A stretch of DNA of 64,000 nt from Rhynchopus sp. YZ270_cl-10 (lineage: Eukaryota > Euglenozoa > Diplonemea > Diplonemida > Diplonemidae). Position 1 is the stretch's first letter. Every line of letters begins with the position of its first letter. A program made the translations under genes and the position numbers. Shown here piece by piece: positions 44,408-54,152 of the stretch. The stretch is from the NCBI GenBank assembly GCA_964035575.1, contig OZ037904.1, positions 248,001-312,000 of the forward strand, written 5' to 3'. The notes beneath the pieces are model-generated. The model was not told the DNA's origin and searched no databases. It saw only the letters and a list, made by a program, of their open reading frames with translations.

Positions 44408-44963
44408 TCGGCCATACTCTGGTGAATACACCTCGTCCCGCTTGGGTGGGGTGAGGTGTTGGCAGAGGGGGGAAGAGAGCAGGAGAGGGGAAAAATGAAG
44501 GGGAGGGAAAAAGGTGGTAACAATTGGAATTCTGTGTCCATCTGGTAAAATTGCCAGATGGAAGGATGTTGGGGGTTAGAAACCACAAAACTCCGAAAAA
44601 AAAGAAAATGTTTTTTTGAATTGAAACATATAACATGGAAAACAAAAGATCTTAGTAAGAGGAAATTTTTTTTGAGCGGGGTTTTGATATCTTCTTAGTT
44701 TTTTTTTCCCACTAAGATCTTAGTGGAAAAAAACACCAAAAAACTAAGATCTTAATTTTTTTTCTAAGATCTTACACGGCGGGGCTGTGTCACATGTGAC
44801 ACTGTCACGGAGACAGTGTCACATGTGACACTGTCACACATTTTGTGACACTGTCACGGAGACAGTGTCACAAAATGTGTGACAGTGTCACGGAGACAGT
44901 GTCACACGACTTGTGACAGTGTCACATACCTGTGTGACACTGTCACAACCTTAAGGAATACCC

Positions 44964-45098
44964 ACTGGGTACTGGGTACTGGGTACTGGGTACTGGGTAC
45001 TGGGTACTGGGTACTGGGTACTGGGTACTGGGTACTGGGTACTGGGTACTGGGTACTGGGTACTGGGTACTGGGTACTGGGTACTGGGTACTGGGTAT
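44964..45098 (+). repeat. satellite, 7-bp unit ACTGGGT, about 19 copies
   Basis: Perfect ACTGGGT array directly after the left TIR array of element 2, equivalent in place to the CCAGGTAC array of element 1. Confidence 0.97.
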
Positions 45099-45189
45099 GG
45101 ACCCCTTTGTGTCAAAGACCTGTCAATATCGGCCCACACACAGGGCGGGTTTGCCCGCACCACTGGCACGAGTCTGAGCCCACCGAAGG

Positions 45190-45395
45190 TGGGTTGCGTT
45201 TTGTAACCACTCGTTGCGTTGGTTGCGTTCGGTTTGCTGCGTACAGATCGGTTGCATTCGTTGCGTTGCGTTGGTTCCGTGCGTTCGGTTCGGGCCGTTC
45301 AGACCGGTGGCGTTGGGTTGGTTCGGTTCGCAACGTTCACATCGTTGCGTTCTGATCCGCTCGATCGGTTGGGTTGTTGCTTCGAAGAGAAAGAG
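45190..45395 (+). repeat. degenerate GTTGCGTTCG-type tandem repeat
   Basis: About 200 bp of loosely repeated GGTTGCGTT, GTTCGGTTCG and CGTTGCGTT words, without a fixed period. Probably decayed minisatellite. Confidence 0.6.
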
Positions 45396-45539
45396 AAGAA
45401 GAAAGAAACGCCGGGTTGCGGGTTTGCCTATTCCGACATTTGACCCAACATAACAGCTTGCAATCTAAAATTTTGTTTTGCTGAAACATGTTGCCTTCTT
45501 CCCACTCTTTTGTTGTTGTTCGTGACGGTAAAGGAGACT

Positions 45540-47400
45540 TAACGCTTGTTTCCGGAGGGCCCTTCGAGAAGGAGCTCTGCACTCGCATCGAAGAGCGGTG
45601 CCAGCGACGCAGGACGAGGTGTTCGCATGATGCAGGTGCTGCACGACGAAGCTAGCCATCTGGCATCTGGATGTGCTGGGTGGTCGCAGCGCGGGCTTCA
45701 GATGTTGTGCGCCTGAAAACAGCAGAGGTGACGGAAGAATCAGAAACTACTGCACTGGTGCCAAACGAAAGCCGACCCTCCAGTTAGGCAGATACACGGG
45801 ACGGTCCCTACTACCGGAGCAGGATCATAACGTCCCGCTCCCTCCGCAGAGGAGCAGCGCAACCACTGGAAGAGATCATTCTCCTGACCCGACACTCCAC
45901 AATGGAGTCGGTAGTGCGTTATTTTGCGGCAGCGGATTTCAAAACCGTACACGCAACGAGAACGCAGTCGTTATGGGAGGTTGGCTGAGTGGACCATGCT
46001 TCCCGTGGGGACCGAAACCTTCTTTCGTCGCCTTTCGTTGCATATTCTCGCCCACCATGCAGAAACGACATAAGCCTAACGAGGATCATCGCAAAGATAT
46101 CCGAGAATCACCTCAACCTGGTGGCTTTGTCCAGTCTCGACACGGCAGACTTCGTATCACCGCTGTTGAAGATCATCTCGTACAGGGAGGTGTTCTTGTC
46201 GCACGTACATATGCTATACAAACGCATGCGTACTCAAAAGCGTGTGGAGGGTGCGAAGGGGGCGATGGCATCGGGAGGCGGCACCGCGACCGACGTCCAC
46301 ACCACACGCACATCCAAACACAACTTCACTTCTCCAGAGAGCTGCGTGACAGAGAGACTTGACGTAGTGGAAGGTGTGAGATTCTGCAATGTGGACAGGC
46401 CAAGTGCGGCAGGCCTGCACAAAAATGACACACGATGTGACGATTGCAACGTTTGAGAACTGCCCACAGGGGAAGGTGGCGATTGCAGGGGACGTGAATG
46501 CGCACCACCGTATCCTGGGACACACTAAGACGCTATGGGGCCCGACATTGTGATGACTTCTGAAAGGTTGGATACCAGGGATGGATTACACTGTCGAAGG
46601 GCCTCCGACCACGTTCCGATTGAATTCTCGGAGGAGAGCACTGCAAAAACGGCGAAGCGCACAAACCTGAACGAGACCTACTCCCTCTGGTTCGGGATGG
46701 TCAACAAAGCAGCAGCACAAGAAAAATATTGATTTGTTGATTTGTTTCTGCTGGAACACGGCCGCTAGGTTAGAAGATGTGAGGTCGGGTCCACTGGCCC
46801 AGACGGGGTCCACAACGAATGGCTTCAACACCTCGGTGATGGAGCACCGCGAGCACTCCTACATATGCGCAACCTCTCCTGGACGACGGCAGTTTTCCCG
46901 GAGTCGTCGACGACAGTAACGGTGATCCCACTACACAAAAAGGAAAAGACACGACATGACCCGCGTCGTGCAGCCCGATCTCCCTCGCCAGCAATGTGTC
47001 AAAGGTGATGGAAAACGGGTGTAGTGACATGCACCAACTGATGAGCCAGACTCTTCAGTGAACAACCTCCACTCAGCTCAGGACGAGCTGTCTACCTGAC
47101 GGCAGCCGACTCCCTGCGACCCACATGACACCCTCGTGCTCCACCGGAAGGCAGCGAAGGTGCTCACGGGTGCGACATACATGTCGCCCGGTCAGCACGT
47201 GTTGGGAGGCCTCCTGCAGACCACAAGCCGCCTCCGACGCGTCGCAGCCAACGAGTACTTGTGCGACTGTCCGGCTCGCCTGGGCATGCTGCCGTGTTTT
47301 ACGAAAGCTAGCTATACATTGCAAACATTATGGTCATACAACCAAACCAGGCAGTGTCATCAATATATGCTGGAATATTAGTGACCTGAACAACTGAGGA
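45540..47400 (+). mobile_element. decayed LINE (ingi/jockey-type non-LTR retrotransposon)
   Basis: Plus-strand fragments in changing frames show an apurinic endonuclease end (GKVAIAGDVNAHHRILGHT, then GPDIVMTSERLD and SDHVPIEFSEE, with the terminal SDH motif), a reverse-transcriptase start (TGPDGVHNEWLQHLGD, LLHMRNLSW, TVIPLHKKEKTR, SPISLASNVSKVMEN) and a downstream connector (RKAAKVLTGATYMSPGQHV). Order and wording match ingi-like LINEs of trypanosomatids. The catalytic YADD region was not found, so a large middle part is missing, and several frame changes separate the pieces. The element is dead and lies inside TIR element 2. No polyA tail or target duplication was identified. Confidence 0.7.
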
Positions 47401-47623
47401 CTGAAAGGAAATAAGCAACAAGACTCTGTCATTGCATCGCATCTAATGAAACAACAGTTTGCACTGTATAAACTGTGCAATTATATACATCATATGACCC
47501 TTTACCCGGGCAACATCTGGGACCCCCGCAACCTGTGGAATGGACATGCATGTATGTCAGCACCAGCCCCCAGAACCTACCTAAACAGTGGTTAGATAAG
47601 GGCGATTTTTGACTAAAAAAAAA

Positions 47624-48310
47624 TTTTTTTTTACCTGCGCCAGAATCTGTTTCCCGCTCCGCCACCCATTCCTTAATACATCAGCGGGACAAAAAAAAGT
47701 CATTTCTTCCCGCGCGGGAAAAAAAAAATCCCGCATTTTCCTTAGGGAATTTGCTAAGAGTTGTGAGGGATTTTTGAGGGTTTTCTTGGTTTCTGAGGGT
47801 GTCTGTGTGTTGTGTGAGGTATTTCCTGCATTCTGAGGGTGTTTGGGTGTGTGTTTGTGTGGAATACAGAAATATATCCGTTCCGCTTGATCAGATCTCA
47901 ACCGTTTGTTGCATTGCACGCTTCCACAGGGGTTGGGAGACTCGCAGTAGGATCAGTCTTTCTTCTGCACAATGTTGATGACTCAAGGAACTCGCCACTA
48001 CGTGGCGAGTTCCTGAGTCATCGGAGCCTGAAACTCACCAGGAACCGGAGCACCACCGATGAAGCTTGCCATATGGTTTATGTTCTGAGCAGAGTTGTCC
48101 ACGTAGAGCGACATAGTTTCTCACTTTGCCATCCGTAATGTCTCTTCAACTGTGACGTCGTACCGGCATCTGCTGCAAGGCACGCACTTGTGTGTCTCAG
48201 TGTGTGGTGAGTTGTGATGTTGTGTGATTCTGTGTGTGATATACTATGGTCTCTCTAGTATAATGATTGGGTGGCGGAGCGTGAAACAAATTCTGGCGCA
48301 GGTAAAAAAA
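47624..48310. mobile_element. nested TIR element, about 690 bp
   Basis: ACCTGCGCCAGAATCTGTTT then CCCGCTCCGCCACCCA at the left (47631-47675) is mirrored at the right (GGGTGGCGGAGCGTGAAACA ... TTCTGGCGCAGGT, ending 48303). Arms are about 45 bp with a few changes. It sits within TIR element 2, next to the LINE remnant. Confidence 0.75.
47977..48022. repeat. short perfect palindrome
   Basis: GATGACTCAAGGAACTCGCC and its complement GGCGAGTTCCTGAGTCATC meet around ACTACGT, with one extra base in the left arm. Confidence 0.85.
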
Positions 48311-48322
48311 CAACTTTTTATT

Positions 48323-48453
48323 GGTAAAAATAAGTCATTTTTCCCTTGGGATCCATACAGCCCTCTGAACTCTTTTGTCCCTCGCTGCGCTCGGGACAAA
48401 AGCAGTTCCTCGTGCTGTATGGATCCCGCGGGAAAAATGACTTTATTTTTACC
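48323..48453. repeat. foldback with GCGCTCG-type loop
   Basis: GGTAAAAATAAGTCATTTTT and GGGATCCATACAG at the left pair with CTGTATGGATCCC and the mirrored end at 48453. The centre TTTTGTCCCTCGCTGCGCTC is itself palindromic and recalls the GAGCGAAGCGAGGG centre of the foldback at 6-97. Confidence 0.8.
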
Positions 48454-48575
48454 GGTAAAAAATAGTCATTTTTCCCCGCCCGAGATCGGGCGTGGTAGGT
48501 CATAAAATGGCCCAAAAAATCCAAAGAAAACCTCAGATTGACTTTTTAAAGAAAAAAATTGTCTACGGCAAAAAC

Positions 48576-48730
48576 CACGAAAAATCGGGTGCGCAAACCG
48601 CGTTTTAGACCCCCACAGATGCTCAAAAGTGCCAGTTTTTGCTTTTAATGGCCTCAAATCGTCGAAATTAGCCCTGTTTTGGGCAAAAAAAAATTTTTGA
48701 GAGTCCCTTTCCCTGGGAGGCAATAGCCAC
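48576..48730 (+). repeat. conserved block beside right TIR, shared with TIR element 1
   Basis: Same landmarks as 3379-3536 in the same order: CACGAAAAATCG, CGTTTTAGACCCCCA, GCTTTTAATGGCCTCAAATC, GAGAGTCCCTTTCCCTGGGA, AATAGCCAC. It ends where the right TIR array of element 2 begins. Confidence 0.9.
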
Positions 48731-49169
48731 TGTGACTGTGTCACACCACTGTGACACTGTCACGGAGACAGTGTCACACGATTTGTGACAGTGTCACACA
48801 GCTTGTGACAGTGTCACGGTGACACTGTCACAAAATGTCGCATATCATTGAAAGTTACACACCCTCAGCTGTGTCACAGGTGTGACACAGCCCCGCCGTG
48901 TAGTTTTTTTTTCTAAGATCGTAGCCACTTTATTTTTAAGATCTTAGTTTTTTTTGGTGGAAACTAAGATCTTAACAAAAAAAAACTAAGATATTCAACA
49001 CAAAACACTAAGATCTTACTTAATTTTAAGAAAACACTAAGATCTTAAAAAAACGGTGTTTTTCGCTCATATCTTAATTAAGATCTTTTGTAATCCATGA
49101 TATAAGGAAGTCTAGGACTCAGTTCGACTTTTCCAGACTAAAGAAAAAAAAAGGGAAAAGAAAAAAAAA

Positions 49170-49370
49170 ATTGGCTTGAAATACAAACGCCTCTGTGGAC
49201 GCAGGGTTATCGAAAACAAAAGAAACAGTGGTTCTTGATGCAGGCACCTCCGACTGACCCACTGTACGATGCCAGCCATCTGGATGAAAGCACAAAAGAA
49301 AAAGAGAAAAATTTATAAGATGACCCTAAAGCCTCCCTCATGCTTGGCTATCGAAAAAAAAGAAGACCTG
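49170..49370 (+). repeat. run of hairpin repeats of families B, A, C and D
   Basis: In order: GGCTTGAAATACAAACGCCT, GACGCAGGGTTATCGAAAAC, TTGATGCAGGCACCTCCGAC, ATTTATAAGATGACCCTAAA. One place shows four families joined head to tail between TIR element 2 and RtcB. Confidence 0.7.
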
Positions 49371-49516
49371 GTCGGTAAATGGGGACTGTGACTTTCTACA
49401 AAATTATTTTTTGTGAGTATCTGACATTCACCATTTGGCAATCAAAAAAAAAGACTGCTTTGCTTTTTTGCCCCGCACATAGGCTCTGCCCCAACGGGAG
49501 ATTTCCTTTTGAGCGA

Positions 49517-50971
49517 TCACTTCCTTTTTTCAAGCGCTTTCACATTCGCTGTTTTAAAGGTTACCACGGGACGCAGAACCGCCACCACTGTGATGAGTCC
49601 CTCCGAGGTCAAATCTTCGATCACATTTTCGATGTTTTTGTACGCACCTGGCACTTCCTCGTAGAGAAGATTCACATCATTGCACACAACGTAGGAGTCG
49701 AGCGCCGTTGTCCTGAGCGCTTCCGGCTTCGTCCCTTTGCTTGTCGACACCGCGGATGATCGGTCCAATTCACGCCCAGCACCATGGGCCAAAGAGAACC
49801 CACAGCATACCCCCGCCTTCTCCGTCGGCTTCACCAGATAGCTTTCCGCTCCACGACTCCCAGGAATCACCACAAGCCCTTTGGTAGCAGGCGCTGCCCC
49901 TTTCCGATGCAGCCACAACGTTTCGCGGTTGAAGTCCTGCCGTTCTACGTTGTTGTGACACATATCTGCCACCTTCTTCACTCCGTTTGGATCCTCCCCG
50001 ATCGTCTCAAGAAAACGAGACGCAATGGCGCGCCGGTTTGCCGACGCCCAGGAAACCGCAAAGTCGTGTTTATCGATGTACTCCTTCGCCGCTTCAGTTG
50101 ACTCAACAATCCCCTTTCCTCCATGAGAATCAAGGTGTGAAGAAAGGATGTCAGAGCCGATCCCTCTCGACCCTGAATGGATCATCAGATACGCGGCGGA
50201 AGGGTCAACCAACCCAGTAGGGTCATCCACCACACGGTCAATAACCTGCAGTTCCGCAAAGTGGTTTCCTCCTCCTACCGTTCCAAATGAGTCGCAATAA
50301 CGTCGTGCCAACCCCGCATTCTCGTCAGAACAAAGTTCTGGAGAGTCCTTCTCTAACACCTCCATAGCTTCAGAACCCATACTCAAATCTAGGTCGGAGC
50401 TTCCTAAGGTTTCCGCCCATTTTCGTTTTTTTGCATCCTTCTCAGCTTTATCACGCGAAATCGAGGTTTGAACCAACAGCATTCCACATCCAATATCATT
50501 TCCAACGAGATTAGGGTGAATCACCCCCTCCGAAGCAATCGCAGCGCCGACAGGAAAGCCTCTTCCAGGGTGGAGGTCGGGGAGGCCGACGCCGTGTTTG
50601 ACGCCTTCTAGCTTTTGGCAGACGGTGTTGAGTTGTTTGACGGCTTCGTCGTCGAGATGCGATGCTTTGCAGAGGACAGTAACGATGGCGTTGTTCTTCG
50701 GTTCAGCAGTCTTCACCACTCCCGAGTAAGCGTCTCCGTTGGAGAGTACCAGAGTGCTGTCCTGTGGGAGTGTCGTCAGAGCGTCCCCGCCCCAAGTGAG
50801 CTCCTCCCCGCCCTTCAAAAAGACGCGAGAAACCTTCGCCATCCGCAGCTTGTTTTTCCCAGCAGAGCTGAGGTCGGTCCACCCATTCTCGGTCTTTAAC
50901 GATAAAACCACGGCCTTCGCCTCGGTTTGCTTATTGTTTTTGCAGATTTTGCAGCGAAGGGAGGAGGACAT
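49517..50971 (-). CDS. RTCB: RtcB-type RNA-splicing ligase
   Basis: 484 residues, one exon, ATG at 50971. Family signatures are all present: GLPDLHPGRGFPVG, the metal-binding Cys loop VGNDIGCGM, the Mn2+/guanylate site GTVGGGNHF, the HSGSRGIG loop, and SLAHGAGR with the guanylylated His region. RtcB joins a 2',3'-cyclic phosphate or 3'-phosphate RNA end to a 5'-OH using GTP and Mn2+; in archaea and animals it ligates tRNA exons. The first 85 residues carry an unusual addition with CKICKNN, a small Cys pair, and a segment not needed for catalysis. The sequence style (short inserts, Ser/Lys-rich linker KKRKWAETLGSSDLDLS) differs from the animal enzyme and recalls bacterial-type paralogues. Role in tRNA splicing or RNA repair is inferred from the family; an organelle role cannot be judged. 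Confidence 0.92.
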   Translation of the reverse strand: MSSSLRCKICKNNKQTEAKAVVLSLKTENGWTDLSSAGKNKLRMAKVSRVFLKGGEELTWGGDALTTLPQDSTLVLSNGDAYSGVVKTAEPKNNAIVTVLCKASHLDDEAVKQLNTVCQKLEGVKHGVGLPDLHPGRGFPVGAAIASEGVIHPNLVGNDIGCGMLLVQTSISRDKAEKDAKKRKWAETLGSSDLDLSMGSEAMEVLEKDSPELCSDENAGLARRYCDSFGTVGGGNHFAELQVIDRVVDDPTGLVDPSAAYLMIHSGSRGIGSDILSSHLDSHGGKGIVESTEAAKEYIDKHDFAVSWASANRRAIASRFLETIGEDPNGVKKVADMCHNNVERQDFNRETLWLHRKGAAPATKGLVVIPGSRGAESYLVKPTEKAGVCCGFSLAHGAGRELDRSSAVSTSKGTKPEALRTTALDSYVVCNDVNLLYEEVPGAYKNIENVIEDLTSEGLITVVAVLRPVVTFKTANVKALEKRK

Positions 50972-51744
50972 TGTGTGAAGAAAAAGAAAAAGGGTTTTGT
51001 AAAGACGATCCGAAGTGTAGTTTAAAGTGGTCTCGAATAAAGAGTGGTGTATGCTGTGGGATTGTCAAATTGTTTTGGGAATAGGTGGAGGCTACAAAAG
51101 TTGGTGGTAGAAAAAAAAGAAAAAAATGGTTCAGTTGTCTCTCTGTTTTGCTCTTGGTCAGGCTACTTCCTAACTCTGGGGCGTTTTTGCCGAAATTTCG
51201 AAATAGAAACTTAACACTCATCACACGATAAACCCCATGGGAGAGGTTGTGGTGAAACGCACACACCTCACGGCCTTACGCCAACAACCCACACACCTCA
51301 TACACCTCATGAAAACACATTAATATTACCCCTGCATGCACAGCACACTCACTAAACGATAGAGAAGCAGATGAAGTGTGGGGTGTTAGTCTGGGAGAAT
51401 GTGTCCTCTAAGTGATGATCAACAAGCTACGAAAGCAAATCAAACACGAATGTGTCACATGTACAGAACTAGACGACATTTTTCTTTGTTAAAAGGGTTA
51501 TCTCCAGCTTCGCTGGAAGCGCCAAGATACAACAGCAATGAACACAGCTTTTCTTTTTTTATTTTGCTTATTCTAGAGACGGTTCTGAAAGAAACATATT
51601 CACAAAGCAAACGAATAGGAAAGTTGTGAGAAGGTTAGCAGGAAATAAAATAAAAAACAAAAGGAACTCTAGACTGTTTTTGTTAGATGCACGATGCACT
51701 ATGCCGTATCCAGTGAGCCAACTTTCGCTGAAACAAGAACAGTC
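50972..51744. other. intergenic DNA, nothing recognised
   Basis: About 770 bp upstream of RtcB with no repeat family or coding signal that I can support. Confidence 0.5.
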
Positions 51745-52398
51745 TTATGTATGTGGCAAGACAGGGGGTGGATTGAGAGATGTATCAGGTAAGGTTCTGA
51801 TCCATTCGCTGACAGATGTTTCACTTGACTCCCCAGGTGAAGAGTCTTCTCCCAGTGATTTGATGGATTTGGTTGTAAGCTTTGCGGTATTCTCCACCCT
51901 TCTAGTACTCTCCTCGTGCTGGGATGAGCTCGCTTGTAGTTCCTGTTAATCAAAGAAATGCAAAACTATATATCCTGCACATACCTGTTCTTGCTGTTTC
52001 GCCAGCAACCCCTCCAGAAAACGGGATCGTATATGGCACTCTTCCTGAGCAGTTGTTTCTGCTTCTTTGAAACTGGTTATCTCGTTATTGAAGGCCGTTA
52101 TCATTGCATCTTTGTTACCAGGTGTGAGGAGATAGTCTCTTAACCCCTTCTCAGCCGCCTTCCTGTCCTGAATCCGCTGAAGACGGTCCCTCTCAGCGTC
52201 CCTCAAATGCTCCATAGCAAGCGTAATCGCATATTTACAACCTGTTGCTTGTTTGCTGCTAACACTCCGTGCCTCGTCAGAGGCTGGCTCACTACTACTC
52301 TGAGGAAGAGGTGGTCTACTAGAGGATGGAAGAGGTTTACAGTACACAGGATGGTTGTCAAAGTCTTCAACTTCTTCACCGCAACGACGGCACTTCAT
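51745..52398 (-). CDS. small zinc-binding coiled-coil protein
   Basis: Two exons (51985-52398, 51745-51942) joined in phase 0 over a 42-bp intron (donor GTATGT, acceptor TTAACAG) give 203 residues. It starts MKCRRCGEEVEDFDNHPVYC: Cys-x2-Cys, then His and Cys spaced like a single small zinc finger of the C2HC kind. A Ser/Pro linker follows, then a long helix with coiled-coil character (MEHLRDAERDRLQRIQDRKA, EGLLAKQQEQ) that continues across the exon join (ELQASSSQHEESTRRVENTA). The tail is Ser/Thr-rich and ends PPPVLPHT. Zinc-dependent protein contact and self-association are likely; no enzyme motif. The tiny intron is the shortest found in the window. Confidence 0.7.
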
Positions 52399-52480
52399 TC
52401 TTGAGCTTGTGTGTGTGGGTGTGTATTGAAAAATAAAACCCTGACGATTTAGAAATAGGCCTGCCCGAGATTTTCCATTT

Positions 52481-53266
52481 TCAACTTACCTTCCTTCACC
52501 CCCCCTGTAAGGGCAACCGTAGGTGAAGTAAGGTATAGTATTGAAATCGATGTGGGGGGGGAGTAAAGGGTCAATTTTACAAAACCAGATTTTGAGGAAA
52601 ATTTTAGCCGAAAATGGGCCCCACGTATAAGCAACCGGGCTCATATTTCTCAAAATTTAAGTGGTCGAAAAATTGTCCAATTTTCGAGATTGACCCCACC
52701 ACTGCACGGGCGGATCCCAAAAATGCAAATAAGGACCCTTTTTCAACTTACCTTCCTTCACCCCCCCTGTAAGGGCAACCGTAGGTGAAGTAAGGTATAG
52801 TATTGAAATCGATGTGGGGGGGGAGTAAAGGGTCAATTTTACAAAACCAGATTTTGAGGAAAATTTTAGCCGAAAATGGGCCCCACGTATAAGCAACCGG
52901 GCTCATATTTCTCAAAATTTAAGTGGTCGAAAAATTGTCCAATTTTCGAGATTGACCCCACCACTGCACGGGCGGATCCCAAAAATGCAAATAAGGACCC
53001 TTTTTCAACTTACCTTCCTTCACCCCCCCTGTAAGGGCAACCGTAGGTGAAGTAAGGTATAGTATTGAAATCGATGTGGGGGGGGAGTAAAGGGTCAATT
53101 TTACAAAACCAGATTTTGAGGAAAATTTTAGCCGAAAATGGGCCCCACGTATAAGCAACCGGGCTCATATTTCTCAAAATTTAAGTGGTCAAAAAATTGT
53201 CCAATTTTCGAGATTGACCCCACCACTGCACGGGCGGATCCCAAAAATGCAAATAAGGACCCTTTT
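52481..53266 (-). repeat. 262-bp unit, three tandem copies
   Basis: Units start near 52481, 52743 and 53005 and are almost identical. Each contains CTTACCTTCCTTCACC, AAATCGATGTGGGGGGGGAG, ATGGGCCCCACGTATAAGCA and the reversed GGGGTCAAT core. A single copy lies at 17236. The triplication must be recent. Each unit carries the same open minus-strand frame of about 50 codons, which I regard as chance. Confidence 0.95.
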
Positions 53267-53366
53267 CATTTTGTTCTCTTGAAATGTGTAATTTCAAGTT
53301 TTCTAGAAGAAATAGCAACTGATCCTACAAGGGTTGAAGGAAGGTGTGTGGAAAACAACAACAACA

Positions 53367-53796
53367 AAACAAGGAATTGCTAAGAAAAAAAAACGAGGTG
53401 TGCTGTGGGAAACCCCGCGCGATTTTCGAAACCAACATAGCAGCCTGGCGCTTTGCTGGGTGGTGCTGATGCGCATGGTGTGATCGACGACAGTTAGTCG
53501 TCTGTGTTCCTTACACACTCCTCCGGCCACGATGAGTGGGAGGCTGTGGACGACAACAAGCTGGAACACACCGACCATCCATCGAGCAAATGGTGCGAGA
53601 CGAAGAGGGGTCTGAGGATGACAGCCCCCGTTCTTGAACGTTTCAAGTGCAGGTGTCCCAGTGGTTCTGGCAGCGTTTTCGCATACCTGCAGAAGAGCAG
53701 ACAGTGTAGATTATTTCTACAGGGCGGTGTTCAGGGGTGTGGGTCCCCCCCATAACCACAGCACACCCCGTTTTTTTCTGATAGCAATTACTTGTT
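53367..53796 (+). mobile_element. TIR element, second copy of the 17603-18093 type
   Basis: Left end AACAAGGAATTGCT with CGAGGTGTGCTGTGGGAAAC; right end CCACAGCACACCCCG with AGCAATTACTTGTT. The core is shortened and its coding-like frame is not kept, unlike the copy at 17603. As there, the preceding DNA is the 262-bp repeat. Confidence 0.8.
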
Positions 53797-54152
53797 TTTT
53801 TTTTCCCCCGCCAAACCGCAAAAAAGCACCTAGCTAGTGCCCTGCCCCCAGCTCTGGTGTAGTTTTGCCGTAAAAAGCATAACACACCAGAAACACAAAA
53901 TGTGTAATTTCTGCGCTATTCTCAATATTGGGGGAAAGAAAGGAACCTTTTTCTTGTCAGGCTAGATCGGAGGGGTGTACATGCTTTGGAGAATATTGAA
54001 CAGAGAACACACATCCTTCCTTAAAAGAGGGTATCGGATACCAGTAAGAAAGCAGGGTCAATAAACCCAACCTCTCCAAGGTTTCTGGCTGTCTTGACCT
54101 TGTGAAGCGAGTTCAGCTCTACGCTGAGGGAAGGGGTTTTCAAGCACAACAT

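Larger units (their letters stand above)
44628..49104. mobile_element. TIR element 2, about 4.5 kb, composite
   Basis: The outer ends are inverted: ATATAACATGGAAAACAAAA then GATCTTA at the left against the complement of TAAGATCTTTTGTAATCCAT at the right. Inside each end come repeated AAGATCTTA palindromes, then CACGGCGGGGCTGTGTCACA and arrays of TGTGACACTGTCAC (44777-44950 and 48730-48900). A 7-bp satellite follows the left end and a block shared with TIR element 1 precedes the right end. A decayed LINE, a nested inverted repeat (47624-48310) and hairpins fill the middle. No transposase was recognised. Confidence 0.75.

Noticed and set aside
45190-45395. Coding region in the GTTGCG-rich stretch
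   Set aside because: The translation is low complexity in all frames and the DNA is a decayed minisatellite.
52449-53158. Three identical small proteins from the 262-bp tandem units
   Set aside because: Frames have no family motifs, lie in multi-copy non-coding repeats and are identical only because the DNA units are.
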